Assembly: GCA_964036295.1 (NCBI GenBank)
Contig: OZ038467.1
Coordinates: 19,475,670-19,539,669, forward strand
Length of the DNA stretch: 64,000 bases
Source: Plumapathes pennacea
Lineage: Eukaryota > Cnidaria > Anthozoa > Antipatharia > Myriopathidae
Direction of reading: 5' to 3'
Shown here: piece by piece, positions 44,108-56,345 of the stretch
How the letters are laid out: every line of letters begins with the position of its first letter
Numbering within the stretch: position 1 is the first letter of the stretch
The notes under the pieces: generated by a model
Databases searched by the model: none
What the model saw: only the letters and a program-made list of their open reading frames with translations
Told to the model about the DNA's origin: nothing
Position numbers and translations under genes: made by a program

Positions 44108-46486
44108 ATGGAGGCTCCAGGATCGGACAAGTGTCGGCGCGTAAAAGGCAAAATCGGCCCGATAACATATGACTTCAACCCCGTTGTAACTGCTCTCTCT
44201 GCTATTGCCATCTGGGGAATTGTCGTTTGGTGCATTATCGAACCCAAAGCAGCGAAGGCCGAGTTATCGGTGTGGCTGTTATGGGTAACGAAGTGCTGGA
44301 CCTGGTTGTACATCGGAAACCAAGATGCTTGGATTGTGTTCATACTGGTTGTGTACTTCTCCAAGTACTCAAAGATCAAGCTTGGCAAACCGGATGACAA
44401 ACCCGAATATAACGATGCCACTTACTTCACCATGCTGTTTGCCGCGGGAATCGGTATGGGGTTGTTTTACTATGGGGTCGCGGAGCCAATGTGGCATTAC
44501 GAGCCAGGAAAACCGCATGGAAATCGCTATTGGGGAAGGTATGTTTTATATGTATCAAGTCAGTCTTTTTTCGTGTGGGATGTTTTATCGTAAATTTTAT
44601 CACGAACGAGAATTCAAGGCACGAACGCAAAGTGCGTAAACAGCATTTACATATTCAAATTCGACCACTTTTAGATTAAACGTATTAAATTTCTTGAAGA
44701 ACCACGAGTCACGCTATAAACTGCATTCGTCTTATGTGATCGAGTACGATCATTTTTAACGAGTCTCATTTCCCAGGAACCGCGAATGATCCAACACCCG
44801 AAGGCGCATTCACGAAAGTCCAAAAACCCAACGTGATACATATTACACTTTCTGGTGGTCTTTCCTAATTGTCAAAGTCGACACTAGGTACCGTAAATAT
44901 TTTGAAGTGAACGATTTCTAACAGTCGTATGTAAACAATTGATAAAAACTCAGCTTTTCCGACATTGTTTCCTGCTGGGGGCTGCGGTTGTGTTAATATT
45001 TATATCTGTCGAACATTAATGAGTTTCAGTTGATGATGTTCTAAACCGTTTAGTCTAAATTTCGTTGTCCCGGACGATACAGTAGTTGAATCGACCATAA
45101 TTATGCTTGCTGTTCTCCAGTGAAGTGTTTAAGATTGTGGAGAATCAACTTCCTTCCACAAGTACACTCGTATTTTGATGATATACTCAGTTATAGCTGT
45201 CTTTCAAGCTTGGAGACAACTTGGTTGGAGCTGATGCTGTATCTGCAACGGAGACTTATAGGTATATAGCTGATACAATTAAACTCAACTTGGGTAAAAC
45301 AATTGGAGTGGAAACTCAAGGAAGTCAAACAGTTACAAGTTCAGTTGTTCCTGGATCAAGGATGCTTCGACCACGTCAACAAAACTTGTTGTGCTGCTTT
45401 TTACTATCTTTATAACACCCTTAGAAAGGAAATATTTATCGTGCGAGATAACAGAAACATTAACTAATTCATGATTGTAATAGTTTATGAAGCGCGTTCA
45501 AGCGCAGCAGAAACGCTTTATTGAGCCTCAATAAAGCGTTTCTGCGCGTGCCGATTTTTCACCGCTTTCACTAGCTCCAATATCGTTTTTACAATAACAC
45601 GTCAGTTTCTCGCTTTGTGATTGGCTAATTTTCATTATCAATAAGAGGATAGACACATAAAATCGAGTGCTGACGACAGTGATTTGGACGAAGAAGGTGA
45701 AACGCCTCGTGGATCCACAACTTTTTGACAATGTTATGACGCGTTTCATGATCAAAAGAGGACAGACACATAAAAAACTGACGTCAATTTGTTAAATTCA
45801 TTTTAAGATTCTACTTGCAACATTTGTATTTCATCGGCACAGTATTTAGCTAAGTTATTATTTAGTGTATACTAAAGACCTCGCGATATCCTTTGCTAGT
45901 GCTAGAGAGTATAAAGAGTAAAGCTGAGAGACAGAGGCTGCTCGCAAACAACGGAACAAACGGCATCAATGATTTATGATTTCGTTTTTAAGCCCGACTT
46001 GAGTCAACGTGAAATGATTTGCATTTTTTGACTGCAATATATTTTGTTTGGAATTACTCAAAAACACTAAACTGCTGCCCTCAAAGAGTATACCAAGAAA
46101 GACCCTTTTGCATGCCGTTACAGCGCCACAAGAAACAAGAAATGTAACCTTCGGTCGCGGTCAAAAACCAAGATGACTGGAGAGAATGGCGCGCGATTTG
46201 AAATGGGCCGCCACGCTGAATCTGTTATTCTTCCTAGCGTTCCCTATTTGGTAACTCTGCCGTATTTTAATCACTATACGTTACTTTTAATTAAATTAGT
46301 ATAATTAGTTTCATTTTCACTTAGTTTAATTTTTTGAAGAAGTAGAAAATTATATTGGTAATATACGTTTACTTTTAGCATATAGTACTTATCTTTAATT
46401 CTCATACATGAAACAAAAATAAAAATGAAATGTGCGCAATTTTAAATATATTAATATTAATATTATTAATATTATTATTATTATTA

Positions 46487-46560
<74 letters not shown>

Positions 46561-48373
46561 TCTATAATTATACATATCAACATCCACCGGATAGAAAGCG
46601 GATATATTACAAGCATGATCCTATTTTCACAGAACATCTGATAACCAACGGGCTCAAGATGCCATCAACCAAACCTTCTTCCACTGGGGAATCCACGGTT
46701 GGATTGTCTACGTGCTGGTTGGCCTCCTTCTTGGATATATGTCCTACAACAAGGGTATGCCTATGACCATGCGTACATGTTTCTACCCCCTCATTGGCGA
46801 CAAAATCTACGGATTTCTTGGTGACGCTGTAGACATCCTGTCTATCATAGCCATCATGTTTGGCGTATGCACAAGCCTTGGCATTGGCGCCATTGGATTC
46901 ACCGGTGGTCTGACGCGTTTAAACAGGAACATCCAGAACAACATCACAAACCAGATAATCGTTATTTGGGGGATTACTGCTATGGCCACAATCTCAGTCG
47001 TCACCGGATTGAAAGTCGGCATCCGTCGCCTCAGCGAAATCTGTTTCGCAATTGGCATGTTTATCATGTTGGTGATATTCTTCTACGATGACACCTGGTA
47101 CCTCCTAAACGTTTTCGTCCAAAGCATCGGATACTACCTTCAGTGGCTCATCCAACTCGGCTTCCACACGGACGCTTTCGCACAGCTTGGTATCGCACCA
47201 GACGGCAAAGAAGCACCCGCATGGATGCAGGACTGGACCATATTCTACTGGGGCTGGTGGGTGTCCTGGTGCCCGTTCGTTGGCATGTTCATCGCCAAAA
47301 TATCCAAAGGACGCACTATCAAGGACTTCATCCAAAACACCCTAATTGTTCCAGTGATCTACACATTCCTCTGGTTCAGCATCACGGGAGGAGCGGGAAT
47401 AAAGATGGAGCGCAATGCAGTTCTCGCTGGTATCACCTGCAACTCCACCCTTGGCGGTGCTAAAGCTGTGGAGTCCTTCAACGGACTCTACCGCTTGGAC
47501 TGTCGAGGAAACATCGATATGTGGTTCGACTTGATCACATCGTATGGCAAGAGCGATGAATTCAAGCAATTCATGTCCGTCGTGTCGATGATTGCAATCC
47601 TCCTGTACTTCGTGACAAGCTCCGACAGTGGTTCCCTTGTCATCGACTGTCTCGCTGCCAATGGCCACCAAGAACCCCCCGTTGTACAGCGTATCTTCTG
47701 GGCTTTAACCGAGGGTGCATGTGCCAGCATTCTGCTGAGGGCCGGTGGATCCGATGCTCTAAAAGCCTTGCAGAGCATGGCTCTCGTCGCAGGGCTGATG
47801 TACACTGTGGTCCTCAACCTCATGTGCGTTGCTCTATGGCGAGCCTTCCAGATGGACTTTGGTGAGCGGGATCCTGAAAGGCATAAGTTTTCCTCCAACA
47901 TCTTGGATGCAGTATTCCACATCTCCAAAAAGAGGCTCAAGAAACTGATCATCGCCACCATCGCTCCTTGGTTCCCCTTTGGAAAAGTCGCTGCCAAGGT
48001 GTACGGTGGAAGGCCTTGTCGCTACATGATCTTAATTGCCCTTCCGTTCTACTTGTGTATCATCCTGCAGATCTTGCAGGTCATTGAGGAGGGTCTGGCG
48101 TACGTTGGATGGGCAATTCTGTTTGGTTTCGTCGCTTATGGCACTGGTATCCGAGCCAACTTCCGTGCCAAGTACGACATTTATGGCAACATGGCAGAAG
48201 ATTTCTTTGCAGTGTTGTTGATCTACCCTCTGGTGGCAGTCCAGATGGAGGAGCACCTAGAGATAGACGCAATACATGGGAACGTGGATGCAGAAATGCA
48301 AAGCCTAACGGGAGGTGACGGTGACAAAAGAAAAGAAACTGACGGTGGTATCCTTCACCAATCAACCATATAG
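44108..48373 (+). CDS. BCCT-family transporter 3 (betaine/carnitine/choline type)
   Basis: This is an intact paralogue with exon 1 44108-44538 (431 nt) and exon 2 46633-48373 (1741 nt), giving 723 residues, exactly the lengths of copy 1. It begins MEAPGSDKCRRVKG. It keeps the glycine-rich GIGMGLFYYGVAEP segment and the WTIFYWGWWVSWCPFVG helix that contribute to substrate and ion sites in the family. It differs from copy 1 mainly toward the C-terminus, for example ERDPERHKFSSN against ELDPEKHKFSSN. The C-terminal tail after the last membrane segment is acidic and short. The last 80 bases of its intron are conserved with copy 2, which marks them as sister copies there. The intron holds an ATT microsatellite just before the acceptor. 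Substrate is inferred from the family. Confidence 0.92.
45497..45548. repeat. Hairpin in the intron of BCCT 3
   Basis: AGAAACGCTTTATTGAG is followed at once by CTCAATAAAGCGTTTCT, a near-perfect inverted repeat with almost no loop. Confidence 0.8.
46442..46562. repeat. ATT microsatellite
   Basis: About 120 bp of (ATT)n with three ATC interruptions lies 70 bp before exon 2 of BCCT 3. The poly-Ile and poly-Asn frames read through it are artefacts. Confidence 0.95.
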
Positions 48374-48945
48374 ATAGCACGACCAACTCATGGGTAACTA
48401 ATCAGGTGACCACGGAACGAATGCTGATACCCTGAAGGTATAGACAGTACTCGCAGACGGTAGATATTAGATTTTACACGAACATGACATGAAAAGGGGA
48501 CAATGCACAAAGTTATGCATTTAGCGCTCAATTAGAATTCTGATTTTTAGGCAAAAATCTAAAGAAGTAAACATCATTCAGAAGTAAGTTAAAACTGACG
48601 GTGTATACCTTGTGAACACAAATTAGCTGTGCTTCAGTATGTCTTGTAGGCTTCTTAGATGATTATCTTATCCTGGCGGATTTTGTTAGGTTTGAAAATG
48701 TTTCTTTTCGCAAGCAAAAACAATTTATGTTCCAGTCAAAGTGAACTTCGGGGTTTCTGCAAGGCTACATGAATAATCGACGGTGAAGATCAAGAAAGAT
48801 AAACACAAAGGAGATGCAAAGTAATCAATAAGTGTTTTCTATTTGACGGAGTAGAACGAATTGCCAATTGCGAGCTAGTAAAGTGTAGCCAAAAAGGGAC
48901 GATTTACTGTGTCCAAAAAACTCCTAACTGCAACATTTAGATCTA

Positions 48946-48951
48946 AATAAA
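48946..48951 (+). terminator. Possible poly(A) signal of BCCT 3
   Basis: This is an AATAAA hexamer about 570 bp after the stop codon, with no gene between. It is a guess from position. Confidence 0.3.
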
Positions 48952-49216
48952 CTACTCATGTACTTATATTTCGTTATGTTTCAGCATTGGATATGTCGCA
49001 GATTAGTGGGGTCTTCACTCTCTGCCGCGTACCTGACAAAGCCCAGCGTTTCTTGCTTCCATATCGACTCAGTGGTTATGATAGACTTCGAGAGAACATG
49101 AAAAGAGCATACATAAACTTGAAGCACTAAACGTACACAGTCTTCACCTTTGCTTTTCGTTTTCCCACAGAAAAAGAACGTGATAAAAATCATTCACATT
49201 CTAAATCGTATTTCGG

Positions 49217-49418
49217 TTAACTCTTTCACTCCCAAGCTCAAAATGCAGATTCTCGTAACCTTTAAGAAGAAAAATTATGAGTGATGTAGTGAGAATTTCA
49301 AGTTTAATCAGCTTTCCACTCAGCAAGGTATCGAAAGGTTGGTTTCCATAATGTATGCTATATTTCTGGTGCAAACCTGAAGGAGAAAGTTGATCACTCT
49401 TGGGAGTGAAAGAGTTAA
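49217..49418. mobile_element. TTAA MITE, copy 9, best-preserved
   Basis: TTAA lies on both sides. The ends CTCTTTCACTCCCAAGCTCA and CTCTTGGGAGTGAAAGAG are clear inverted repeats. It sits about 370 bp upstream of the P450 start. Confidence 0.9.
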
Positions 49419-49782
49419 ACGCTCCTCAGTTCCTCAATAGTGAGCATACGTTTGCTCATCTATTTTCAAACTGGGACAAAAACCAGTTCTTAGACACTTC
49501 TAGAGTAAATAAATTGTTCATTGACCTTCATGGTGTGTATGGGGCTGTATGGAACCATCCAAGCGCGCCCATAGAAGCCGGACGACACGTACGCTCATGC
49601 AATGATGGCCCTGCCTCTTGTTATCATTTTATTCATCTCCGCCTTCCTGTCACTCAATCAACAAAGTAGCTTTATTACGAAGTTCAGCTCGGCGTGACAC
49701 TCACACAAGTCAAGAGGGACCGCGTGAAAAGTCCAATCTCGACAGCGGCAAGGTCGTCCAACCAGAACAGCTCCTGAGCAAG

Positions 49783-51315
49783 ATGAATTGGCTGTGTGTA
49801 GAATCGTTTTCGAGTTCTTCAGCTGTGCTATACCTCTCTTTAATCGCCTTGATAGTCCTGCTTATCTTGTTGATGTTGTCAGCAAGAGAAACTAAACTTC
49901 CTCCAGGTCCGTGGGGTCTTCCCGTGGTTGGCAATATCTTTCTCTTTGGCTCCTCGCCGCATCGCAACGTTACTAAGTTGGCCAAGCAGTACGGCGATGT
50001 GTTCTCCATGAAGCTGGGTAGTCATCACGTCGTGATCTTGAACACGGTGGATACTGTGAAGGAGGCTCTGGTCCACCGAGGCTCCGATTTCTCTGGCCGA
50101 CCACCTCTGCACACATTCATCAGCTCGAGTCATGATGGCAAAACCGTCTCTTGGCCAGACTTTGAACCAAGATATCTGAAGAACAAGCGTGCCACAGAAC
50201 TCGCCATGGGATCAGTGCTGAGCCAACAGGATGACCTGAGCCAGATAGTTCAACGGCAAACGCAGATCACCGTCCAGACCCTCCTAAACTCCCGCAAGAA
50301 CAGCTTTGATCCGACTCCTTTCTTGAAAGCCTTGGCTACCGGTATTCAATTCGAGGTGTTCTTCGGCGATCAGGTCGACAGCTCTTACATCAACGAGATA
50401 CAAACGGTGATGGATCATTCTACTGATTTTATTGAGAACAGTGCCGTGGGAAACATGGTTGACTTCATGCCCTGGATCAAGATCGTGTTCAAGAAACAAG
50501 TTGAGAAGCTAGACGAATCTGTAGCGATTTTGATGAAGATGGTAAGGAAAGTGTACTTCCTTCGCAAGCGTGGCGCTGATACAAAAGGCCTGCCGTCCAA
50601 GACAAACTTTACTGACGCTTTAGCTAAAGCGGTAGCCGACAAAGACTTCACTGGCGCACTGGAACATGATATGGACTCGGCACATTTCAGCGACGAAACC
50701 TTCATCAACATCATTGCAGACAACTTTGGCGGTGGGTACGAGAAGCTCTCGACCTTATTCCGCTGGGGTCTGGGCTACCTTGTGGCAAACCGTGCCTTCC
50801 AAAAGAAGCTGCAGGATGAAATCGTGCGCGTCAAGGGCTCCACTCCAATAACCCTACAAGATAAAGCTCAGCTCCCTCTACTGGAGGCCACAGTCCTGGA
50901 GGTGCTGCGAATGAGCTGTTTCTTGCCGTTTGGTCTTCCACACTACACCACCAGAGACACGAACGTCGGTGGCCACAACTTGACCAAGGGGACGATTGTG
51001 TTCACCAATCTGTGGAGCTGCAGTCGCGATGCTAAGTACTTTGAGAAGCCCAACGAGTTCTACCCTGAGCGCTTCTTGGATAAAAAGTGCCAAAAGTTGG
51101 TCCGTTCGTCCTGCTTGCTCTCCTTCTCCGCAGGTGATAGAAAGTGTCCCGGCGACAGCTATGCAAAGTCAGTGTTATTCTTGGTGCTGGGAACACTGCT
51201 GCAGAATGTAAGCATGCAAAACGGCACCGAGGAGCCCATTGAAGAGAAGTTTGGCCTGACTATCCGGCCGAAGCCGCACATGATTCGCATCCAAAGCCGC
51301 GTAAAAGCTGCTTAG
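49783..51315 (+). CDS. Cytochrome P450, microsomal, CYP1/CYP17-like (clan 2), intronless
   Basis: This is a heme monooxygenase-type protein of 510 residues, normal for a microsomal P450, in one exon. An N-terminal anchor (about 14-32) is followed by the proline hinge LPPGPWGLPVVGN. The K-helix ExxR is E373-R376, the PERF motif is 428-431, and the heme-binding loop FSAGDRKCPG places the iron-ligating cysteine at C455. Alignment by eye with CYP1 and CYP17 proteins supports clan 2. The I-helix oxygen-activation motif is unusual: GGGYEKLST (316-324) has Lys321 where most P450s have a conserved Thr, and the C-helix Trp is Tyr131. Chemistry may therefore be atypical. The ATG at 49783 was chosen because it directly precedes the anchor; the open frame extends upstream without P450 similarity. 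The substrate cannot be told. Confidence 0.93.
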   Translation: MNWLCVESFSSSSAVLYLSLIALIVLLILLMLSARETKLPPGPWGLPVVGNIFLFGSSPHRNVTKLAKQYGDVFSMKLGSHHVVILNTVDTVKEALVHRGSDFSGRPPLHTFISSSHDGKTVSWPDFEPRYLKNKRATELAMGSVLSQQDDLSQIVQRQTQITVQTLLNSRKNSFDPTPFLKALATGIQFEVFFGDQVDSSYINEIQTVMDHSTDFIENSAVGNMVDFMPWIKIVFKKQVEKLDESVAILMKMVRKVYFLRKRGADTKGLPSKTNFTDALAKAVADKDFTGALEHDMDSAHFSDETFINIIADNFGGGYEKLSTLFRWGLGYLVANRAFQKKLQDEIVRVKGSTPITLQDKAQLPLLEATVLEVLRMSCFLPFGLPHYTTRDTNVGGHNLTKGTIVFTNLWSCSRDAKYFEKPNEFYPERFLDKKCQKLVRSSCLLSFSAGDRKCPGDSYAKSVLFLVLGTLLQNVSMQNGTEEPIEEKFGLTIRPKPHMIRIQSRVKAA

Positions 51316-51942
51316 CGAACTCTGAGTTGTTGACGGAGGGTGAACCGCAGAACTCGGGGAGAGCGTAGAAATGCCACTAGAACAACAAGAAGACACACTA
51401 AAAGCACTCCTCAACACCTTGATGAGAAGTAACTAGCCCGAGATATGTTTTTAATGACACTAGCTGTGTGATCTGATCGAGTAAAACGGCTTATAGATAT
51501 AAACACAGCTGAAGGCTTAGGAAGACGAAGCGGTAATTTGCATGTTGTTTTGCACGAAGCAAGCCATGACCACTGCCGCGGATTATTGTTTACAGAACAA
51601 TGAAAACTTTTATCACATCTAATCTTTGTTTACTGAGAGCTCCATTGACCAAGGGAGCACGGTAGGAATTGAATTGCCCAGATATTTTTTTACACAAAAA
51701 GTAAAGTAAACGTAGATCCGGCTGATAAGTATCCTCAGCTGAAAAGCCCTGAGACAAACGCTAGAGAGAACATTACAGTTGCTCGTTCGTGTATTTACAC
51801 ACATTTTGTCACACATACACAATACACAAGTATCGCCATACGCGCTGTTAGATTGAGAGGTGAAGGAAGTAATTTTATGTTTGCCTAGATCATGTTGTGT
51901 TCAGATAACCAAAACACGCGAAGTGTAATCTGACTGTAATCA

Positions 51943-51948
51943 AATAAA
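51943..51948 (+). terminator. Possible poly(A) signal of the P450 gene
   Basis: This AATAAA lies 630 bp past the P450 stop, and another is near 52176. Assignment rests on position only. Confidence 0.35.
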
Positions 51949-52572
51949 AGTATATTTAGCAGTATAACACATCGTGTGAAGTGTTAATGAGATTCACTAG
52001 TATTAAACGATCAATAAGAAACATGTTGTGATATCGTATCGGCGTGTTTGGTAAAACCCGCTGCTGCTACCGTACGAAACAACCCTTCATCGCTTTCGTG
52101 ACTTTGTAAATTCCATTTTGACGTGAAACACTAAGATGTTTACTTTTCATCCCCAATCTCCTTCAAAGATCAAATGAATAAAGATTTGTCAGAGAACAAT
52201 CTTCTTTGTTCAGTCAAATCCTCTGGCGTCCCTCCCATTACTTTTGAGTGTCTCTTTATCATATTGCCAGTTGGTGCCTTTTGATATCGGTACGAGGTCA
52301 CTGAATATTGGATTGCGATTTTTGGTGCACCAAAGACGGTCAGTCTACACGTGGGCGATACGCCAGCTGCTATAGAAAGGATACGATGCTATATGCAGCT
52401 TTAAGCCACTTCAATCGTGCGCAGCAGTTAATAGCTCTTTTTACTATCCGTTTACACGAGTTCCTGCCAACTAAATATCCCTGCTGAGCTTAGTTTTATT
52501 TCTACATACTTGCATTATGAGTAAAGAAGTAGTTCACCACTTCAAGTTTTATCATCAGGTGGCTCTTTAAAA

Positions 52573-52939
52573 TAGGGAGTTTAAGAAACCTAGGACGGCG
52601 ACGGCAACGCGAGGAAACAAAAAATAGTATCTCTGTTTTCCCTATGTCTTTGTAAGTTTGCCTATTCTTAGGTTGCTCAATTTGTTCCGTTTTTGCCTAG
52701 TTCTATTGATTTCATCGTTTCCTACTATGAAGAACGACTGCCGTTATTTTATCGAACTGTCGTCCACGTCCTGACAACGACGTAAAAAAGAAGCATTTGA
52801 AGTCGCACGCGACAGCACGGCGACCCCGAGAATATGTCAATTTCAGATATTCACGTGCTTCTTTTGTCTTCTGTGATTAGTTTTATTGTTTCACCGACGT
52901 CGCCGTCGTCCTCTCGCGTCCTGCATCTTAAAGTCCCTA
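52573..52939. mobile_element. Foldback MITE with TAGGGAGTTTAAG ends
   Basis: The left end TAGGGAGTTTAAGAAACCTA, then GGACGGCGACGGCAACGCGA, pairs imperfectly with the right end, whose complement reads TTAGGGACTTTAAGATGCAG and GGACGCGAGAGGACGACGGC. Confidence 0.8.
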
Positions 52940-55485
52940 ATCTCAGCTTCGCCAACTCTGCATGATTGTGAAAGTGGCTTATACAAAACTGTACTTTGCC
53001 CAATTTAGCTGTAATTTCACTATTTAAAAATAGTTACTGAACAAATGAGCGTGAAGTTGTAGAACAGAGACGACCTTGGTATAATTTTAAAGAAGTACTT
53101 CTGTATGACACTAATAAGTATAAGTTTAGATGATGAAACTACTTTGTTTTGTTTTAAAATTAAAACTGTTGTATGAAGTTTTTCAAACGTCGAGTGGGGT
53201 GATGGGGTGATGCGGGTTAGTTGGCACTAAGCGCTGAAATCAAACATATTTTCGTGACGCCTCATTTGCTCTTCAAACTCTAAGTACTCAAATCCAAGAT
53301 TCCGCTACATCATATACGTAAATAAAGTCGTTTGATTTTCCCGCAACTATATTTGAATATTAGTTATACGCCTATCTGTTACTTTTCAGCCACAATATAA
53401 CATTGACGTGAGCAAGTATTTAAAGAGCACAGTCCACTTAAATGTCGGCCATACTTGATATAAATAAACTGTTCAAATATTCACGACGGATTTCAATATT
53501 CGACTGTTCACAGCCTGAACGGAGTGTGATGGAGTGATGTATGACTGTATGACCTGCCCTTTCATCGTACAAATTTGATGCCACGATTAAGCTTTTAAAG
53601 TTTTCACAAAGGATAGCTGCGCTTGCAATGCGTCTTGGACAACTCTCGCAGCTCTAATCTATACTAACCTAACGTTGCTAAGCGTGACGTCTGGTATGGT
53701 GTACTGTCTTCTTTCTTATTCTTTCAGCTGTCCATGCGGACACCGATTGTAAAGACGGACAGACAGACGCCTTTATTTATCGAGGGTAAACCTCATCAGT
53801 GCCCAACGTCACTGCTATAAGCCCTCCTAAAAAGCTATAATTTTTGGGAATACTGTTCAATTACTTCCTCCTATTGAAAACTATGCAGCCGTTTCTATAA
53901 AAATGTTTCTTCGTGAGCTGCAAATACATCAATCGCGAATGAATAAAGCGGAAAAATACGCACTACGAAACAACTGCTGGGATAAAGTCTCTTTTGAATG
54001 AATTAATCAATCGCATGTAGTGCTTGTAGAATGAAACGCAGACCGTTTGTCTTAGTTCCATGACTTCTGGTATCATCGCGTTCGCTATCACTGCTATGCA
54101 AATGCAACTCTATAGAGAGCTCTCTCTTTGCGCCTTTGTTGCCGCTGTAACTTCGAGTAGTAACAGCAAATAGTCTGTACCAGATAAAGAAGCACTATTT
54201 CCGTGAATTATTTTGATTTCCTAGTTTAAATATGTAAGATGAAAGATGAGTAACACCCGCGAGAGCAGTCAAGGAGCGTAAAGAGAGATGTGAGGGTTTT
54301 TGGTCGCCTTCCAAGCTCAAACTGTGCAAAAATGCGTGCGTTATCATAAATTGCAAAATAAGAATTTGATGGGGATATTCGTCCTGGTGTTTCTTGATGA
54401 GTTTTGCGAATTCTCGTTCGGTGTTACAGTAACAGATGCCTGGCATCAAGAGTGTTAAACAATTCTCAATTACAAATAAATTGTCTTGGTACATGAATTA
54501 TTTCTTTTTATCGTGATCATCACTCGAGTTTACAGCGGAAACCCTCTTAATGTGTTATCAGGAATGCGTGCTCTCCAAAGGGCAACTGCGGATATAGCGC
54601 CAGAAATAAGTCAAGGCTGTTCAGGACATGGCTGACAATGTTTCAGCATGTTTAGAACATCCGCTGTACAGGCAAGGAAATCACTTAACTATATCGACTA
54701 ATTTCGAATAGGACAATCAAAAGTGATAACAAAGAAATGGTATGTGCCTGTTGTGTACTTTGCCCCTGGCAATTCAGTTTCAGCGACCAGAAACTTCCGT
54801 GTGCGATATTAGTCGGTATTTGGTTTCTTCTGGAACTACGGGAAAAGCAGCATTGTACGAAGTCGCCCGAAAACCCTGGTACATGTTACATTGTATCGCT
54901 TTTGTGCAAAACAGTTCACGGTGGGTTGAACACATTTACGAGGGATGATTAATTAAATAGTGGCAGGTTCCTTCACCCACGCAAATCACTGAAACGAGAC
55001 GAACATGGCCTTGACCGCGCCTCAAAACAACAGGAATTTCTTTTTGCTCCCTCGTGTTTGCCAAGTTTCCACAGGGAAATGACGCAATTTACGAAATATG
55101 GGAGTAATACTAGACATGCTGTGAATCAAAGGTCACTTGAAAACCCACCAAAATTTTAACATGTTACTCTACTTCAAACAGTTGTCATGGAAACGTTCCC
55201 AGCTTCAATACGCTCAAGAACAAGATACTTGTTCTGATGACAAGTATAGTGTTAAGACATTTGCAAGTGACTGTAGTGTGTCTGCAATACGGACACGTGA
55301 CTGTACAGCGGTCGTACTTGAACGTCACATCCGGGGAACTATAGGCGCGGGAAACTTGTGTAATAGAGTGTTACGAGTGTGAGCCTTCGTGGCTTCTCTA
55401 GGATTCTACAGTGATCTTCAACAGTGCTTTATCTGTGTTCTAGAAACAGCTTCGTGAAGTCTAACTTCTCCCGAAACCACTTAAG

Positions 55486-55721
55486 GACTGGAAAAACGAG
55501 GACACATTGTGGCGGCAACATTGCTAGCACGCGCATGTTTCCCAAATGTTGCCCCGTTTTGCCACGCGCGAAACATTTGTTGCGGACACAAAAAATGTTT
55601 CTGAAAAACTTCAGAAACATTTGTTGTGTCCACGCGGAACGCAACAATGTTGCCGCACGTTTTGCCACCCTGGAAACACCACCCTGGAAACCGCCACAAT
55701 GTGTCCTCGTTTTGCCAGGCC
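55486..55721. mobile_element. Foldback element with nested hairpin
   Basis: The outer ends CTGGAAAAACGAGGACACAT and ATGTGTCCTCGTTTTGCCAG pair. The centre is a second hairpin, AATGTTTCTGA with its complement TCAGAAACATT. Confidence 0.85.
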
Positions 55722-55843
55722 ACTACACATGGACGACGCCGTTCCAGGGAGTTCGGTTATCACAAAGTTACATCTGCCAATTGAAACATAAGATGCCTCC
55801 TCCACTTCTCCGAACCAACTGACGCACCTTCCCCGCCTTGCAT

Positions 55844-56262
55844 CATGAACCAAAGCGGAGCGATATCGCCTTTGGTTGAGGCAAGTGCTCCAAAAAGAGA
55901 AACTGTCTGTTATGCTTCAATTGTGTTCACATTTCGGTATTACAAAGTTACACCTGCCTATTGTTTCGGAACATAAGATTCCTGCTTCTACTGACTTCCT
56001 CTTCTTCTTCTCTGTTCCAAAGCGGAGCGCAATCGCCTTCAGTTGACGCAAGTGCTCCAAACAGAGAAACTGTCTACAATGTTTCAATTGTGTTCACATT
56101 TCGGTATTACAAAGTTACACCTGCCAATTGTTTCGGAACATAAGATTCCTGCTTCTACTGACTTCCTCTTCTTCTTCTCTGTTCCAAAGCGGAGTGCAAT
56201 CGCCTTCAGTTGACGCAAGTGCTCCAAATAGAGCAATTGTCTATAGCGCTTCAGCAGAAGCG
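55844..56262. repeat. 167-bp tandem repeat, about 2.5 copies
   Basis: Two nearly identical units with CTTCCTCTTCTTCTTCTCTG at about 55994 and 56161 follow a diverged partial copy. The array ends about 85 bp downstream of the ankyrin gene's stop. Confidence 0.85.
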
Positions 56263-56345
56263 GCACTGCTTAATGATGCTGTTATAAGCACTCCAGCCTC
56301 TTCCCTTCCCACACTGCATTGTGCGCCCTAACATCACGTTGGCCT

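Larger units (their letters stand above)
51316..56345. other. Intergenic region between P450 and ankyrin gene
   Basis: In 5 kb I see no gene. A minus-strand frame at 54195-54494 (EREFAKLIKKHQDEYPHQIL in its middle) has no splice context or family I recognise. Foldback elements and tandem repeats are listed separately. Confidence 0.5.

Noticed and set aside
46395..46641. Frames of poly-Ile or poly-Asn on both strands
   Set aside because: They are translations of the ATT microsatellite.
54195..54494. Possible minus-strand gene of 99 codons
   Set aside because: There is no recognisable family, no clear splice sites and no neighbouring exon in the same direction.
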